DNA from: Kingdonia uniflora | Lineage: Eukaryota > Streptophyta > Magnoliopsida > Ranunculales > Circaeasteraceae | Assembly (NCBI GenBank): GCA_014058105.1 | Contig: JACGCM010001166.1 | Coordinates: forward strand, 186,001-250,000 | Length of the DNA: 64,000 bases | Direction: 5' to 3' | Part shown: positions 1 through 9,499 of the stretch, in pieces | How the letters are laid out: each line of letters begins with the position of its first letter | How positions within the stretch are numbered: position 1 is the stretch's first letter | The notes under the pieces: model-generated | Databases searched by the model: none | Told to the model about the DNA's origin: nothing | Seen by the model: only the letters and a program-made list of their open reading frames with translations | Translations under genes and position numbers: made by a program

Positions 1-49
1 CTGGTTATTTTTAATATGTAAACCATCATATTATCATTATCTCTAAGCA

Positions 50-989
50 GGGGTGGAGCCAGGATTTGAAGTTTGGGGGAGGGGGGGTGAAATGTAGCTG
101 GGTATGATCAAGGATTATTTTGGGAGTTCGGGGGTGGAGTCCCAAAAAAAAAATTGTGTGCTAAATAATAACCGAAGATAATCAAATTAAAACCCTATCT
201 TAATTAACAATTGGATATATATTTTAATCAAACTCGTTATAGACAATTTGAAACTAATGTAAATTTACAAATGCAGAAGCTTAATTCATTCATATTTAAT
301 TTACAAGAAGTTTGAACTAGATCTCCACTAAATTTTAATAAGAGGAAAAATCAACTGAATAACAAATAACCTAGAGATCCCCTATTATAGAATACAAGAG
401 GGATTAAAATTAGCAACCCTAATTCTAGTTTAAATAAAATTCTACTAAAATTGGAAAAACTTCCTTTTTAATCTTGTGTTGGTCAAACAAGCAAGTCCCT
501 AAATCAATATAGTATCTCCAACAATGGATATGCTTGAATCCTAAGAGCCTAAATATAAATAGTCTGTTGATAGTAAGAATGACCATTAGAGGACAATTCA
601 CATCAGAAACACTTATTTGATAGAAAATGAAATGGGGAAAATTTTGAAAGATAAAGAAAAGTAAAAGGGCTAATCAAGAATTGAACCTTTAGTAATAGGA
701 TGAATTCCAAGATTCTTAACCATTTGAGCTACTTCTATTCACATTTAGAAAAAGAAGAATTATGATATTATCATACTATTTATTTTATTTCAAATTTTTT
801 CGCCTATATAAAAAAAAAATCCCAAAATTCTTAAGGGGTTAGGGGGCTGCCTCAAGACTCTAGTATACCTTTTATAAGTATATTATAGTGCAGCCATAGA
901 AAATACTCTAAAACACTATTAGTGTACCATAAAAAAACTCCCCATACTATTTTTGACCCCATGGAGCTCAAGTCCTGGTTCCGCTCTTA
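50..989. repeat. Degenerate inverted-repeat DNA element, hAT-like candidate
   Basis: The left end (about 51-75) and the reverse complement of the right end (about 965-989) share GGAGCCAGGATTTGA versus GGAACCAGGACTTGA, followed on both sides by a G-rich tract. The interior is AT-rich and non-coding. The left end reads CAGGGGTGGA, like the CAGGG start of many plant hAT elements, but no convincing 8-bp target duplication is visible and the right tip is eroded. It is called a non-autonomous TIR element from the inverted ends; assignment to hAT is inference. Confidence 0.5.
672..738 (-). other. tRNA-like relic (A-box and B-box pair), possible SINE head
   Basis: On the minus strand an A-box-like stretch, TAGCTCAAATGGTTAAG (plus 715-731), is followed about 28 bases later by a B-box-like GGTTCAATTC (plus 678-687). 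Order and rough spacing fit the internal RNA polymerase III promoter of a tRNA or tRNA-derived SINE. No acceptor stem pairing is evident, so it is not an intact tRNA gene. It lies inside the inverted-repeat element at 50-989. Confidence 0.4.
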
Positions 990-1305
990 GATATGTTTAT
1001 GACCCTTTTTCCTAGAACTTCTATACCTCTCACCCTATAGTGTTATTGTCGAAGGGTAAATGATTTAGTTACTCTAAAAGACACATGCTATTAACACACA
1101 TTTGACCTATCAATCTTTAAAAATAGATAAACAATTAAATAGAAAATCACAGTTTGTTTAATCTTTTTCGAAAACCTTCTTGCTTATAAAAAAAACTCCT
1201 CTATGTTTTGGTATGTAAAAGAAATCCTACTCTTTACTCATGGCAAATATCTAAAAGAAATCCTACTATTTACTATTTTCATGATGTCTCACAATATGTA
1301 AATAT
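990..1305. other. Non-coding AT-rich spacer
   Basis: No supported gene. The phrase AAAGAAATCCTACT occurs near 1219 and again, slightly changed, near 1255, a short imperfect direct repeat. The Ty1/copia LTR begins directly after this stretch. Confidence 0.5.
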
Positions 1306-1522
1306 TGTTAGGGGTTGGGTTCAACCCAAGGTGGGAACCAACAGGGTTGGGGTGTCTCCACTGGACTCATAATTTGGCCCATAAATCTAGGGCTTATGGG
1401 GAGAGTTATAGAAGAGCTTTATGCCTTTGTAACCTTTTGGTTCATCATATCAATAAAGCCATTTCTTCTCTCATATATATTTATATGCGTGTATGTTAGT
1501 CTAGAGTATTTGATATCCAACA
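1306..1522 (+). repeat. Putative 5' LTR of the copia element
   Basis: A 217-bp segment starts TGTTAGGGG and ends CCAACA, giving TG...CA termini, with AATAAA near 1452. It is followed at once by CGTTATCAGCACG, which resembles the initiator-tRNA-type priming site seen after copia LTRs. No second copy was found to confirm the borders, because the 3' end of the element is lost. Confidence 0.55.
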
Positions 1523-1540
1523 CGTTATCAGCACGCCCAA
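1523..1540 (+). other. Candidate primer-binding site of the copia element
   Basis: CGTTATCAGCACGCCCAA follows the putative LTR end directly. The TATCAG core is the usual match to the initiator methionine tRNA in plant copia elements. The call depends on the LTR border. Confidence 0.45.
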
Positions 1541-3639
1541 GAGCTATTTGGAGCGATTTTGGCATTTTTGGTAATATTAGATTCTTTCTCTTATTATTAT
1601 TGGATTAATTACTTTGCAGAGAGGTACGATCTAATATATTTTCGTTTTTTAGATGTTTTATATTGATGATCTCATACCTAGAGTTCAGATCTACTATTTA
1701 CATGTGGAAAAAGAATTGGGAAAAAAAGGATTTTTACCCTTGTAAAAGGTTGTTTTGAACATAATTTTAAGGGATGATTTTAACATCATAATTACACGAT
1801 ATTATTTTTCTGGTGGTATATTGTACGTCACATGGAGATGTACGGATCGTTGCCAGAAAAATGACAAAGTTAGGTAGTTCATCACTGCCTCAGGTAGCCG
1901 TCAAACCCAATATTAACCCTATGTTATGATGACGTCATCATGACATAGGGTTAGACCTAATGACGTCATCCCATGTCACTGATCCGAATCTATTTTTTTA
2001 AAACCTAATCCACGTTATTTAATAAATCATTTATTTATTTATTTTTAGATCAAACACGTGATACCATCTACTCACTGACAAGTGGCAAGGCAAATAGTGA
2101 CACATGGCAGGTCCCACGGTGGCATGGCACATAAACTCCATATACTAATGTGGCAGGGCCACAGTAACACGTGGTAGCTGACATGGTACGTGGACCGTAC
2201 ATGTTGACACGTGATATCACAATAACAGTGACACATGACATCACAGGGTGATGACACGTATTAGTACGGTAGTAGTGATACCTGTCAGACCAGGTCAAAC
2301 CAAGTCAGACCGATCCAACTGGTTCCAGGCCTTGACCCAGACCTAGTCAGACCGGTCCAGACATTAAAATTGGCTTTTAGAGCCTAATTTTTGGTCAAAT
2401 TTAGTCAAATTTTTGTTTGAAAATTTTTTAATTAACTGGACTTACCCTTGGGGGACCCATTTTTTTAATTCATTGTATAAGAAAATTAACTAACTTATAT
2501 GCGATATAAGAATAAAGATTAATACCTAATCAAGTATTTTATGATAGTTTATAAGATATTAATGATATGCCCCTAGAATACTAATTATTTTGACCGGGAT
2601 CAAAGATAATGCGAAACCAAGTTTAATTTTGAATACAACTGAGAGTCATATCTAAAATACATTAAGTGTCAGGGATGCTTATTAAAGATTAATTGGGAAT
2701 TAACTTAGTCTTATATCTAAAAAAATTGGTGTCTGAGGAACCAATTTTATGTATCTATGTACAATTAGATGTTATTTGATAACATTTAGAGGTATATAGG
2801 CATTAATTGTAACCAATAGTAACCTAGAATATTAGTTCAAAGACATAACTAATCTACCTATCTTTTGAACTCAGTAGACTTCGGGATGGAACTACTTGTT
2901 CGCTAAACATCTAATACCCCTCATTTTCGTAGCAATTAGGTCATTTGGCTAGAATATACAAATGCTATAGAAATTTAGGGATTATAACACCCTAGTTGTT
3001 AGAATAAGGATTGTAATATCTAGTGGTTTTGAATAGCTGTCCTGGCGAAGACTCTATTAAAATGCATTTTAAGGTTAAGATCACCATTTTACGGGGGAAA
3101 GTTAGGATTTGACACTTAATTGAATCTCATGAGTATAAAGCCATGACAGGGTTCACTTATAAGTAATGATTAAAGTCATGTACTTCATTGCGCTATATAC
3201 TATGAACTACAAGTTATGATTGAAAATCATGTACTTAATAAGATTTCATGAGTAATAGGACATGATCAAGATTCGCCTACAAGTAATAATTGAGAAACAC
3301 TTGAATACTATGAATTGCCTTTATACAAAGAATGTTCATCAAGTACTACTACTGGTATTGATCTACAAGCATAATAGATGTTGGCAATAGTCAAAACATT
3401 GAGTACCTCTTATACCGTAACTCTATTTTGATACCAATAAACTTGACCTGTATGACTACTTAAATCCATCTGCCATTGCTGAATCTGGAAAAAACTATTA
3501 TTGAGAACAATGAGTCTCTAAATAATAAAGTAGGAGCTTTGTTTGCCTGCTCGCATCCATATATAGGAAGACCTGATAATGAATTATACCATATATTATT
3601 CTTGTACTGTATGACTGTGGTCAAAAATTTATTCGGCAG
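1541..3639 (+). other. Copia leader and degraded gag 5' region
   Basis: No continuous coding frame is supported. The first 700 bases hold a cluster of bZIP-type sites, listed separately, and repeated CAGACC/GTCAGACC words at 2285-2360. The rest is AT-rich with short ORFs only; the 60-residue ORF at 3476-3658 is not recognised. By position this should be the leader and N-terminal gag, but no homology can be claimed from reading alone. Confidence 0.45.
1930..2213. promoter_or_regulatory. Cluster of CRE-like and G-box sites
   Basis: Perfect TGACGTCA palindromes lie at 1930-1937 and 1961-1968. Perfect CACGTG G-boxes lie at 2055-2060, 2168-2173 and 2208-2213. Both are core sites for plant bZIP factors, and the G-box also for bHLH factors. 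They sit 0.4-0.7 kb downstream of the putative copia LTR. Whether they drive transcription is unknown. Confidence 0.5.
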
Positions 3640-3943
3640 TACAACGTCACAATTATGATATTATGTAGAGAAATAGATGAGGTAGATAGAGATGTTAGAA
3701 ATATTCTACTAACTTTTCACGCTTCAAATATTGTGCTTCCAAGACAATATTCAATAGATCACTATACACGTAGACCAGATTTAATTTTTCCTCATTTCTG
3801 AGCAAAACAATGAGCTACTGGTTAGGAACCTCAAGCTTATGTCTACTAAGAGTGAGCATGTGCCAGGATCACATAATGTTAGGTTTAGTAGCAGGAGAAG
3901 CAACGGACAGGATTGCAACCATGGATAGATGAGAGGTGGTAAC
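3640..3943 (+). pseudogene. Copia gag relic, 3' part interrupted
   Basis: A frame-shifted reading contains the segment EQNNELLVRNL near 3797-3830, matching the AEQNNELLMRN-type motif of the C-terminal half of copia gag, followed by a Ser/Arg-rich stretch. The reading stops at the GTAAC where the gypsy element inserted and should resume at 19963. Frames change at least once, so no product is expected. Confidence 0.5.
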
Positions 3944-4540
3944 TGTAATAGCCTATTTTTTTATTAGACAAAGATAGTGCCTTACACCCTTGAAATATGA
4001 AATATTAACTAGGAACTAGAAGCAATTAACACAAGTTTTAGCATGGAAAACCCTTGAATGGGTTAAAAACCACAACCTTTTCTGAAGATTTCTAAAAGAA
4101 TTGTGTTTATATAGATGCAAGCTATTATAAAGAAAAAGAGATTGGATATCTGAGTTTTGGTAGGGATTACTTTCTCTAAGAGTTTTGTAGATGATAATGG
4201 CCCTCCTGGATCCTGATCTCCAGGTCTATTTTTAAAGGTCTTATAATATGACCGTTATTGCTTTAATGAGGAACGTTACAATATTAAGGTTTTTTTTTTG
4301 CAAAAAGTAAGAGTGAATTAAGAAGAAAAAGAGATACAATTGAGGGGAGGCATGGCCAGGCCCAATTAACTAGGAAAATCTATAGTAGCAAACATGTGGT
4401 TCTTCTTCTATAGTAAGGAAACTTGGTCTGTCGTAGAATTTCTCAGAGCAACCTGCAGAAAGAAATCTGCCCTTCTTAGCAACATGAGTTACCGAGAAAT
4501 TTATCACTTTCCAACAGTATGTGAATCTGAGATTCTCGAA

Positions 4541-5116
4541 TTAGTTCTTTATACGATTCCATCGAGCTCTATGAGTCCAGGGAACTTGATTTCTTTCAAA
4601 GTCTGTAATGGTTTGATGAAAGTTTGCTTCGACCCAAATGTTATTCCAGTTTCTTTGAGCAGCCCAATAAAGAGCTCCAATCATAGCTTCACACTCTGAA
4701 AAGATATGGGTTTTTATGCCCAACCCATTTGAGAGAACACCAATGACTTCTCCGCAGAAGTTTCTTGCCACAGCACCTGTGCCAGCTAATCCCGGAGAAC
4801 CAAGAGCAACTACCCCCACGTTGATCTTTACTTCTTGAAACCAGGGCAAATCCCAGATACAGCTCTGAACACGAGGAAGAGGTCTTGCTTTAGTAGGGAT
4901 GCCCAAGGCAACAACTATTTCAAGTTCGAAGCAGTTATTGGACATACTGTTTACAGAAAAGACTGTCGCCTCCTTTACAGCAGCAAGGATCTTGCATTTA
5001 ATATCATTGAAACAAAAGGGATACCCCTCAAAGACTAGATCATTTATGGCTCTCCAAAGAAGATAGATAAAGTAGAGTGCAGCCACTTTCCAAAGGTCTG
5101 AATTGTAAGCACTCAT
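4541..5116 (-). pseudogene. LINE RNase H domain, C-terminal part of the polyprotein
   Basis: An open frame of 191 residues. The first 40 residues resemble the region before RNase H in plant LINEs (LLWRAINDLVFEG). Residues of about 75-190 form an RNase H-like domain with INVGVVALG in place of the usual KINVDGA-type start, GTGAVARNFCGEVIG, SECEAMIGALYWA and IWVEANFHQ. The first catalytic aspartate of the typical motif is replaced, so activity is unlikely. It is downstream of the reverse-transcriptase fragment in the same LINE. Confidence 0.8.
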
Positions 5117-5482
5117 CTGAGATCATGATTCGAGAGTTTGCTTATGATTTGAAAAACCTGCAGGAATATGGAGCAAAAATGCCAACTAATCCCAAGTTTG
5201 TTTGGATAACAGGCAGTGCCAAAGCAGATGGTCAAGAGTTTCCAGATTTGAGAGGCAGAGAGAGCATCTAGAAGTCAGAATCAGCCCCCTTTTAATCAGG
5301 TTATCCTCGGTTGCCAACGAGTTATGGCACACTCTCCAGATGAAAGAACTGATTCTTGGCTGTAAAACTTTGTTGTTTGTATAGTTGTGCCACCAAACTT
5401 TTGGCCGATGGGAGCTGATTATTTTGAAAGCGCTGTGTACCGAGAAATGGCCGTGAGAACTATGCTTCCAAACTCGGGTGTC
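5117..5482 (-). pseudogene. LINE zinc-binding (zf-RVT) region relic
   Basis: Between the two open LINE frames the minus-strand reading shifts frame. It contains pieces such as the Cys and His pairs usual for the zf-RVT domain that links reverse transcriptase and RNase H in plant LINEs. No open frame spans it. It is assigned by position and local similarity only. Confidence 0.45.
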
Positions 5483-5899
5483 CTAGTCAGAACTGTTCAG
5501 AAAAATGTTGTTCAGATCGATACCATATGAGTTCAGGAACTCCACAATTTCAGGAGGTGCCGACCAAGAGTTCAGAGAAATTATTTGGCTTAACTTAGCT
5601 TTGCAGTGCTTCCATGTATATGTTGGGATGTCCAGGAGATCTATAAGAGCAACCTCTGAACCCCAGAAATCCCTCCAGAAATCAATGTCTTTGCCCGATC
5701 CAATAATCAATTTAGAATTGGCTTTCACCATGTTAATAGCTTCCTTCAGACCAGTCCAGATTGAAGAATGTTTGTTGAAGTTAATTAGAAGGCATTCTCT
5801 AATTAAGAATTTTGCTCGAAGAAATTTAGCCCATGGATCTTGATCATTGAGAAAACCCCAACCCAACTTCATTAACATTGCAATGTTGATGTTTCTCAA
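5483..5899 (-). pseudogene. LINE reverse-transcriptase C-terminal fragment
   Basis: A 138-residue open frame starts MRNINIAMLMKLGWG and contains the tract LIIGSGKDIDFWRDFW. This matches the conserved GDGKSISFWxDxW-type motif after the reverse-transcriptase thumb in plant LINEs. The catalytic palm with its YxDD is absent because the element is 5' truncated at 6108. No function remains. Confidence 0.82.
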
Positions 5900-6676
5900 C
5901 CCATGAATACCAATGCCCCATTCGCTAGGATGCTTGCAAAACTTTATCCCATTTGATAGTGATCAATTTCTTCTTATCCGGATTCCCTGACCATAAAAGG
6001 TTTCAAATAATTTCTATCCCTCTTTGATAGCTGTGATCGACCACTTGTAAATAGTCATGTTGTAGATAGGAAGGCTTGAAAGAATAGATTTAACCAAAAC
6101 AATTCTATAATATTAGGTTTGATGAGTCTTTTATGAGGTCTCTTGTAACGTCTTGTTATCTGATACTTATTGTTCTTGTAACGGATCTCTTGATGATCTT
6201 AGTTGTAACTTCGGACTGTTGGTAAAGATGCGATCTCTAGCAAAGATCTTATGTATACGATCTATTGATGGATATCTGAGTGCCTTCTGCAGTGCGATGT
6301 TACTAGATGCTTCAATATCCTCAAACTGTAGGTGAGGCCGTCTATATTGTAATATGCATGCTCTCAGTCCTTGGTTGGCTATCAGTATGTTTATACAAAC
6401 TATGTGAGCTCGAATATCAGGCTTAGTAGGAGGATAAGAAATAAGCCCTTACAACTGCCACCTCTCAGCCAATAGCAGGAGAAACGTATGTAGCGAGTAG
6501 TGTTAGTTAAGAAGCCCAGTCATTTTAAATGCTACATTGATGGCTTCCTAGGTATCTGAAAGAATAATTGTTTTGCCTGTTGGGTCTCCCAAAAATGCTG
6601 CTTGAGATGTGTGTTTGTGATAAAGACTTTCTTAGAAATGGTGGCCTGCATTTAAATGTTGTTGTTATATAAAAAA

Positions 6677-6811
6677 TAGTCACCATTGCTACTACTTATG
6701 TAAATCCAGGCAACTGACAGGTTGAACCAGGATGACCAGTTGTTTTTACTATTCATCCTGGTTCAACTTGTCAGTCGCCTGGATTTACATAAGTAGTAGC
6801 GATGGTGACTA
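6677..6811. repeat. Long hairpin, 59-base arms and 17-base loop
   Basis: Arm 6677-6735 and arm 6753-6811 are inverted copies with three mismatches, all transitions. The loop is 6736-6752. The right arm contains the ATG at 6802 that opens the antisense gene region of the Tat element. The hairpin sits about 220 bases inside the 3' LTR. It may form in RNA from either strand. Confidence 0.9.
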
Positions 6812-7885
6812 CTCGTCGTCAGGTCTATGAGGAGAGAGTTCAGAACAAGATGATGATTCTGCAAACCCGCTATTTTGGGAGCCAAAGTCTCTCTTTGCCG
6901 ACCCTAATCCTTGTTCCTTTAATTTTTCATGGGATGATATGGGAAGAGGTAGAGGAGGCAGAGGATAACTTTCATCAAATGTGCTACTTTCACAACGTGG
7001 TCCTGTTCGCTACCCACCGTCAGTCCTGTTTACAGCTGCATGCAGAGGATGCGGTGGCGGTAGAAGATGAGAAGGTTGGGGTGTCATCTGTGAATTATTG
7101 ACGATATCCTGCGAAGGATTGGGTGTTGTAATGGTAGAGGTGGTCCTTCGTCTTCAGTGGTTGCGGAGATGGTGGGGATTACAGAGGGGTGGTGGGATTA
7201 ACTTTGTCCTCTACCTCACTCTAGCTCCACTTCTTAGGCTTTGAGTTCTTCTGTTGGGCCTGCCATTATTTATACTCAAGTGTTGCACTGTCATGTATAA
7301 GGTGGGTTATTCTTTGTAAAAGAAATATTTGTCTGTAGAACTTGTAATCTTGATTTTTGAATTGACTGAAGTATTCGTCCCTGTAAATTGTTAGTCTTGA
7401 ATAATAAATTCAAATTTTATTATCTTATCTTGTAAGTATTTGAAACTGCTTGAATAAACTGTCATAAGACTCTGTGAAACAATTATCGATCTAGACAAAG
7501 ATAACATAGGTCGAAAAAATTTAGATCGAATTGCTGCTGAGTTGGATAGAGTATATGTGAACTGTGTAGATCGCGTTATATATTTATTGCCTTGTTGAGA
7601 TATATTGTTGTCGACCATAATATCTTTCGTGCACGATATAAGCTTTTGTTGTAAGAGTATCATCATAGATAACTTAAACAATTGATGATCTTGGTATCGC
7701 AGCTTCTGATGTGGTGTGTTTTCCAAACTTTTGTTAGATGTAGAGCTATGTGAGGCAGAAGTTCTAAAAATCACACTGGATAAGCTTGCTAGAGAGGATG
7801 AGGGAGATACTGGTGGGGAAATCAGTCCATGTGGTGAAGAGAACCATCCGTCTGTAATTATATGCAAGGTCGGATGCGTGACCAT
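6802..7885 (+). other. 5' part of the antisense gene, frame uncertain
   Basis: Two overlapping plus-strand frames are open at 6802-7101. The alternative frame gives an acidic then Gly/Arg-rich peptide (DDDSANPLFW, then MGRGRGGRG) and looks more protein-like than the ATG-initiated one. From 7100 to 8100 no frame stays open; it may be leader, intron or decayed sequence. The ORF of 164 residues on the opposite strand at 7391-7885 is not recognised. Confidence 0.4.
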
Positions 7886-8150
7886 ATTTAAATGATTTGT
7901 TTGTATTAAGGTCGCTTTGTTATCACTTTTTGTATCTGTGAGAAAGATTGAATGAAATATAATTGTAGCAGGATTTATTGCTAATTTTCTGCTGCTGTCA
8001 AATCAAAAGTAAGATAAGTGACAACTGGAAAAAGCTGTACTAGGGTTTTGAACTGCCACTCATACTATAAATAGTGTAATAGAATCGTGCAGCCGCAAAA
8101 GGTTGTTATTGTACGTAAGTAATCGTGCTACATGATCTGTATAAATCTTC

Positions 8151-8511
8151 TTGGGCAGTGAGTCCTTAATAATTGCAGAGGAGAGAGACAGACGTGATAA
8201 CCGAACACGTTACTCCAAAAATCATTATGAGGGAAAACGAAAAGACGTGCCTTCTAGGAAAAATGATGCTGACACGTGTCCCAAAGAGCCGTCGTTTCAG
8301 AAACTGAGGGATAACATAAATGCATGTCTTTCGTCTTTTCTTAAACCACAATCAGTTGTAGAGAGAGAAAGAAGCATTTCTAGAGAGATAAAATCTTCAA
8401 ACTTCGATCGTAGTCCACCATTAAATTGTGATTATGCTGAGAAAACCATCTTCTTGCCATCTGAAGTGAGAGTGGTGACTGGAAACGACAGCTGCTGCTC
8501 TTCTAATACAG
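8151..8511 (+). pseudogene. Antisense gene, basic N-terminal exon
   Basis: A 120-residue frame rich in Arg, Lys, Ser and Asp, with no recognised domain. It ends with AATACAG followed by GTTAGT, a plausible splice donor. A matching acceptor (CCTCCAG) lies at 8642-8651, but the simple join does not keep frame, so the true border or an indel is unresolved. Confidence 0.5.
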
Positions 8512-8652
8512 GTTAGTAATCCCGTTTCCACCATTTTTGTTGTTTATTGCTTGTCATGGTAGATGGTAGATTAAATACTTTGTTGGGTAGGCTGAGGGAG
8601 GAGGCTTATTTTAGTATAAACTCTTAACAGACTTTTCCTTGTATCCTCCAGT

Positions 8653-9398
8653 GAGGAACCATCGCCGTTTGGTAGGACTATAGATGATGTATATGAGAGT
8701 GGTACCATTGCTATTGATATGCCGACTGTTCATTCTGGGCAGGATGGGGAATTGTATGTGGTGATTAAGACTAGGCAATTTTTTAAGTATCCCGAGAATG
8801 TAGACGTAGCAAAGAAATTTTTGCAGTATAAAAAAGGTTTAGATGGAAAATGGGGGCATTATGTGATGAATGTAGGGTTGTGGTTTAGGGCTCTGGTGAA
8901 ACCAAATGGTAAGATAGAATATTATCAGGTACCTTCCCTAGATCAGTGAAAGATAAATATCGGTATAGGAGATGATATAGATATCTCTTATTACAATGGA
9001 ACTGGCGCAGAGGTCGTAAAGGAAGGATTCCTTTGTTACCTGAACCAAGTCATATATGGGTTGAACATCCCTTAACCTTTTTCCAAAAGGAGGTAATGAA
9101 TGCTCTAAAGAGCTGTCCTAGCCAATTAGATGGTAATGTCTTTGAGATGATGAAGGTCTGTGAAACCCTTAACAAGAGATGGAGAGATGGTGGTATTGCG
9201 AGACAGTTCGTTGCGGACGATGTCTTGAAATACTATAAGTTTAAATATATGAAAGATCAAAAGAGTGGATACAAGTTTAGTGATTCGGCGAGTCCAAAAT
9301 TCTTTGATTTGGAATCTGCTGGGAGACCCTGGTGCGACCATCTTCTGATGGTACGAGGTAATTGTATGCAAGTGCCTGGGAAGTGGCGGTCGAGCTGA
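8653..9398 (+). pseudogene. Antisense gene, conserved globular domain
   Basis: Two frames, 8653-8949 and 9033-9398, are separated by a stop at 8947 and a short frame change. Together they read as one domain with KTRQFFKYPENVDVA, RWRDGGIARQFVADD, then FFDLESAGRPWCDH and LLMVRGNCMQ. The last part resembles the FFDLNSAGRTWNDNL...VKGNC pattern I associate with plant proteins encoded antisense in large gypsy elements. No enzymatic motif is visible. A donor-like GTAAGT follows at about 9420. Confidence 0.6.
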
Positions 9399-9499
9399 TA
9401 TATAAGAATTTTAACGAGAGTAAGTGTCTTCATTCTACCTGCAGTTCGTCTTTTAACTTGTTGCTAGCTGCTAACATAGTTTATTATTGATTTGGCAGA

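Larger units (their letters stand above)
4290..6108 (-). mobile_element. 5'-truncated L1-type LINE inside the LTR
   Basis: A 1.8-kb minus-strand insert interrupts the LTR, since the intact LTR copy lacks it. It ends in a run of ten T on the plus strand at 4290, the poly(A) tail in element orientation. Imperfect target duplications flank it: AATATTAAGG at 4280-4289 and AATATTAGG at 6109-6117. It encodes the C-terminal part of a plant LINE polyprotein and lacks endonuclease and most reverse transcriptase, as expected for 5' truncation. It is younger than the gypsy element. Confidence 0.88.
3944..6453 (-). repeat. 3' LTR of the Tat element, split by a LINE
   Basis: Halves 3944-4289 and 6118-6453 join to about 682 bp and match 19280-19957 closely. 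The plus-strand tips are TGTAATAGCC and CCCTTACA. A purine-rich GCTGAGAGGTGGCAG on the minus strand lies just before the LTR in element orientation (plus 6454-6470) and is a candidate polypurine tract. Confidence 0.88.

Noticed and set aside
1305..1608. Two overlapping small ORFs of 64 and 97 residues
   Set aside because: They lie in the putative copia LTR and leader, and composition is not protein-like; the LTR explanation is better.
2068..2298. Minus-strand Cys/Tyr/His-rich ORFs
   Set aside because: The odd composition comes from repeated CACATG/CACGTG-type words; no family resemblance.
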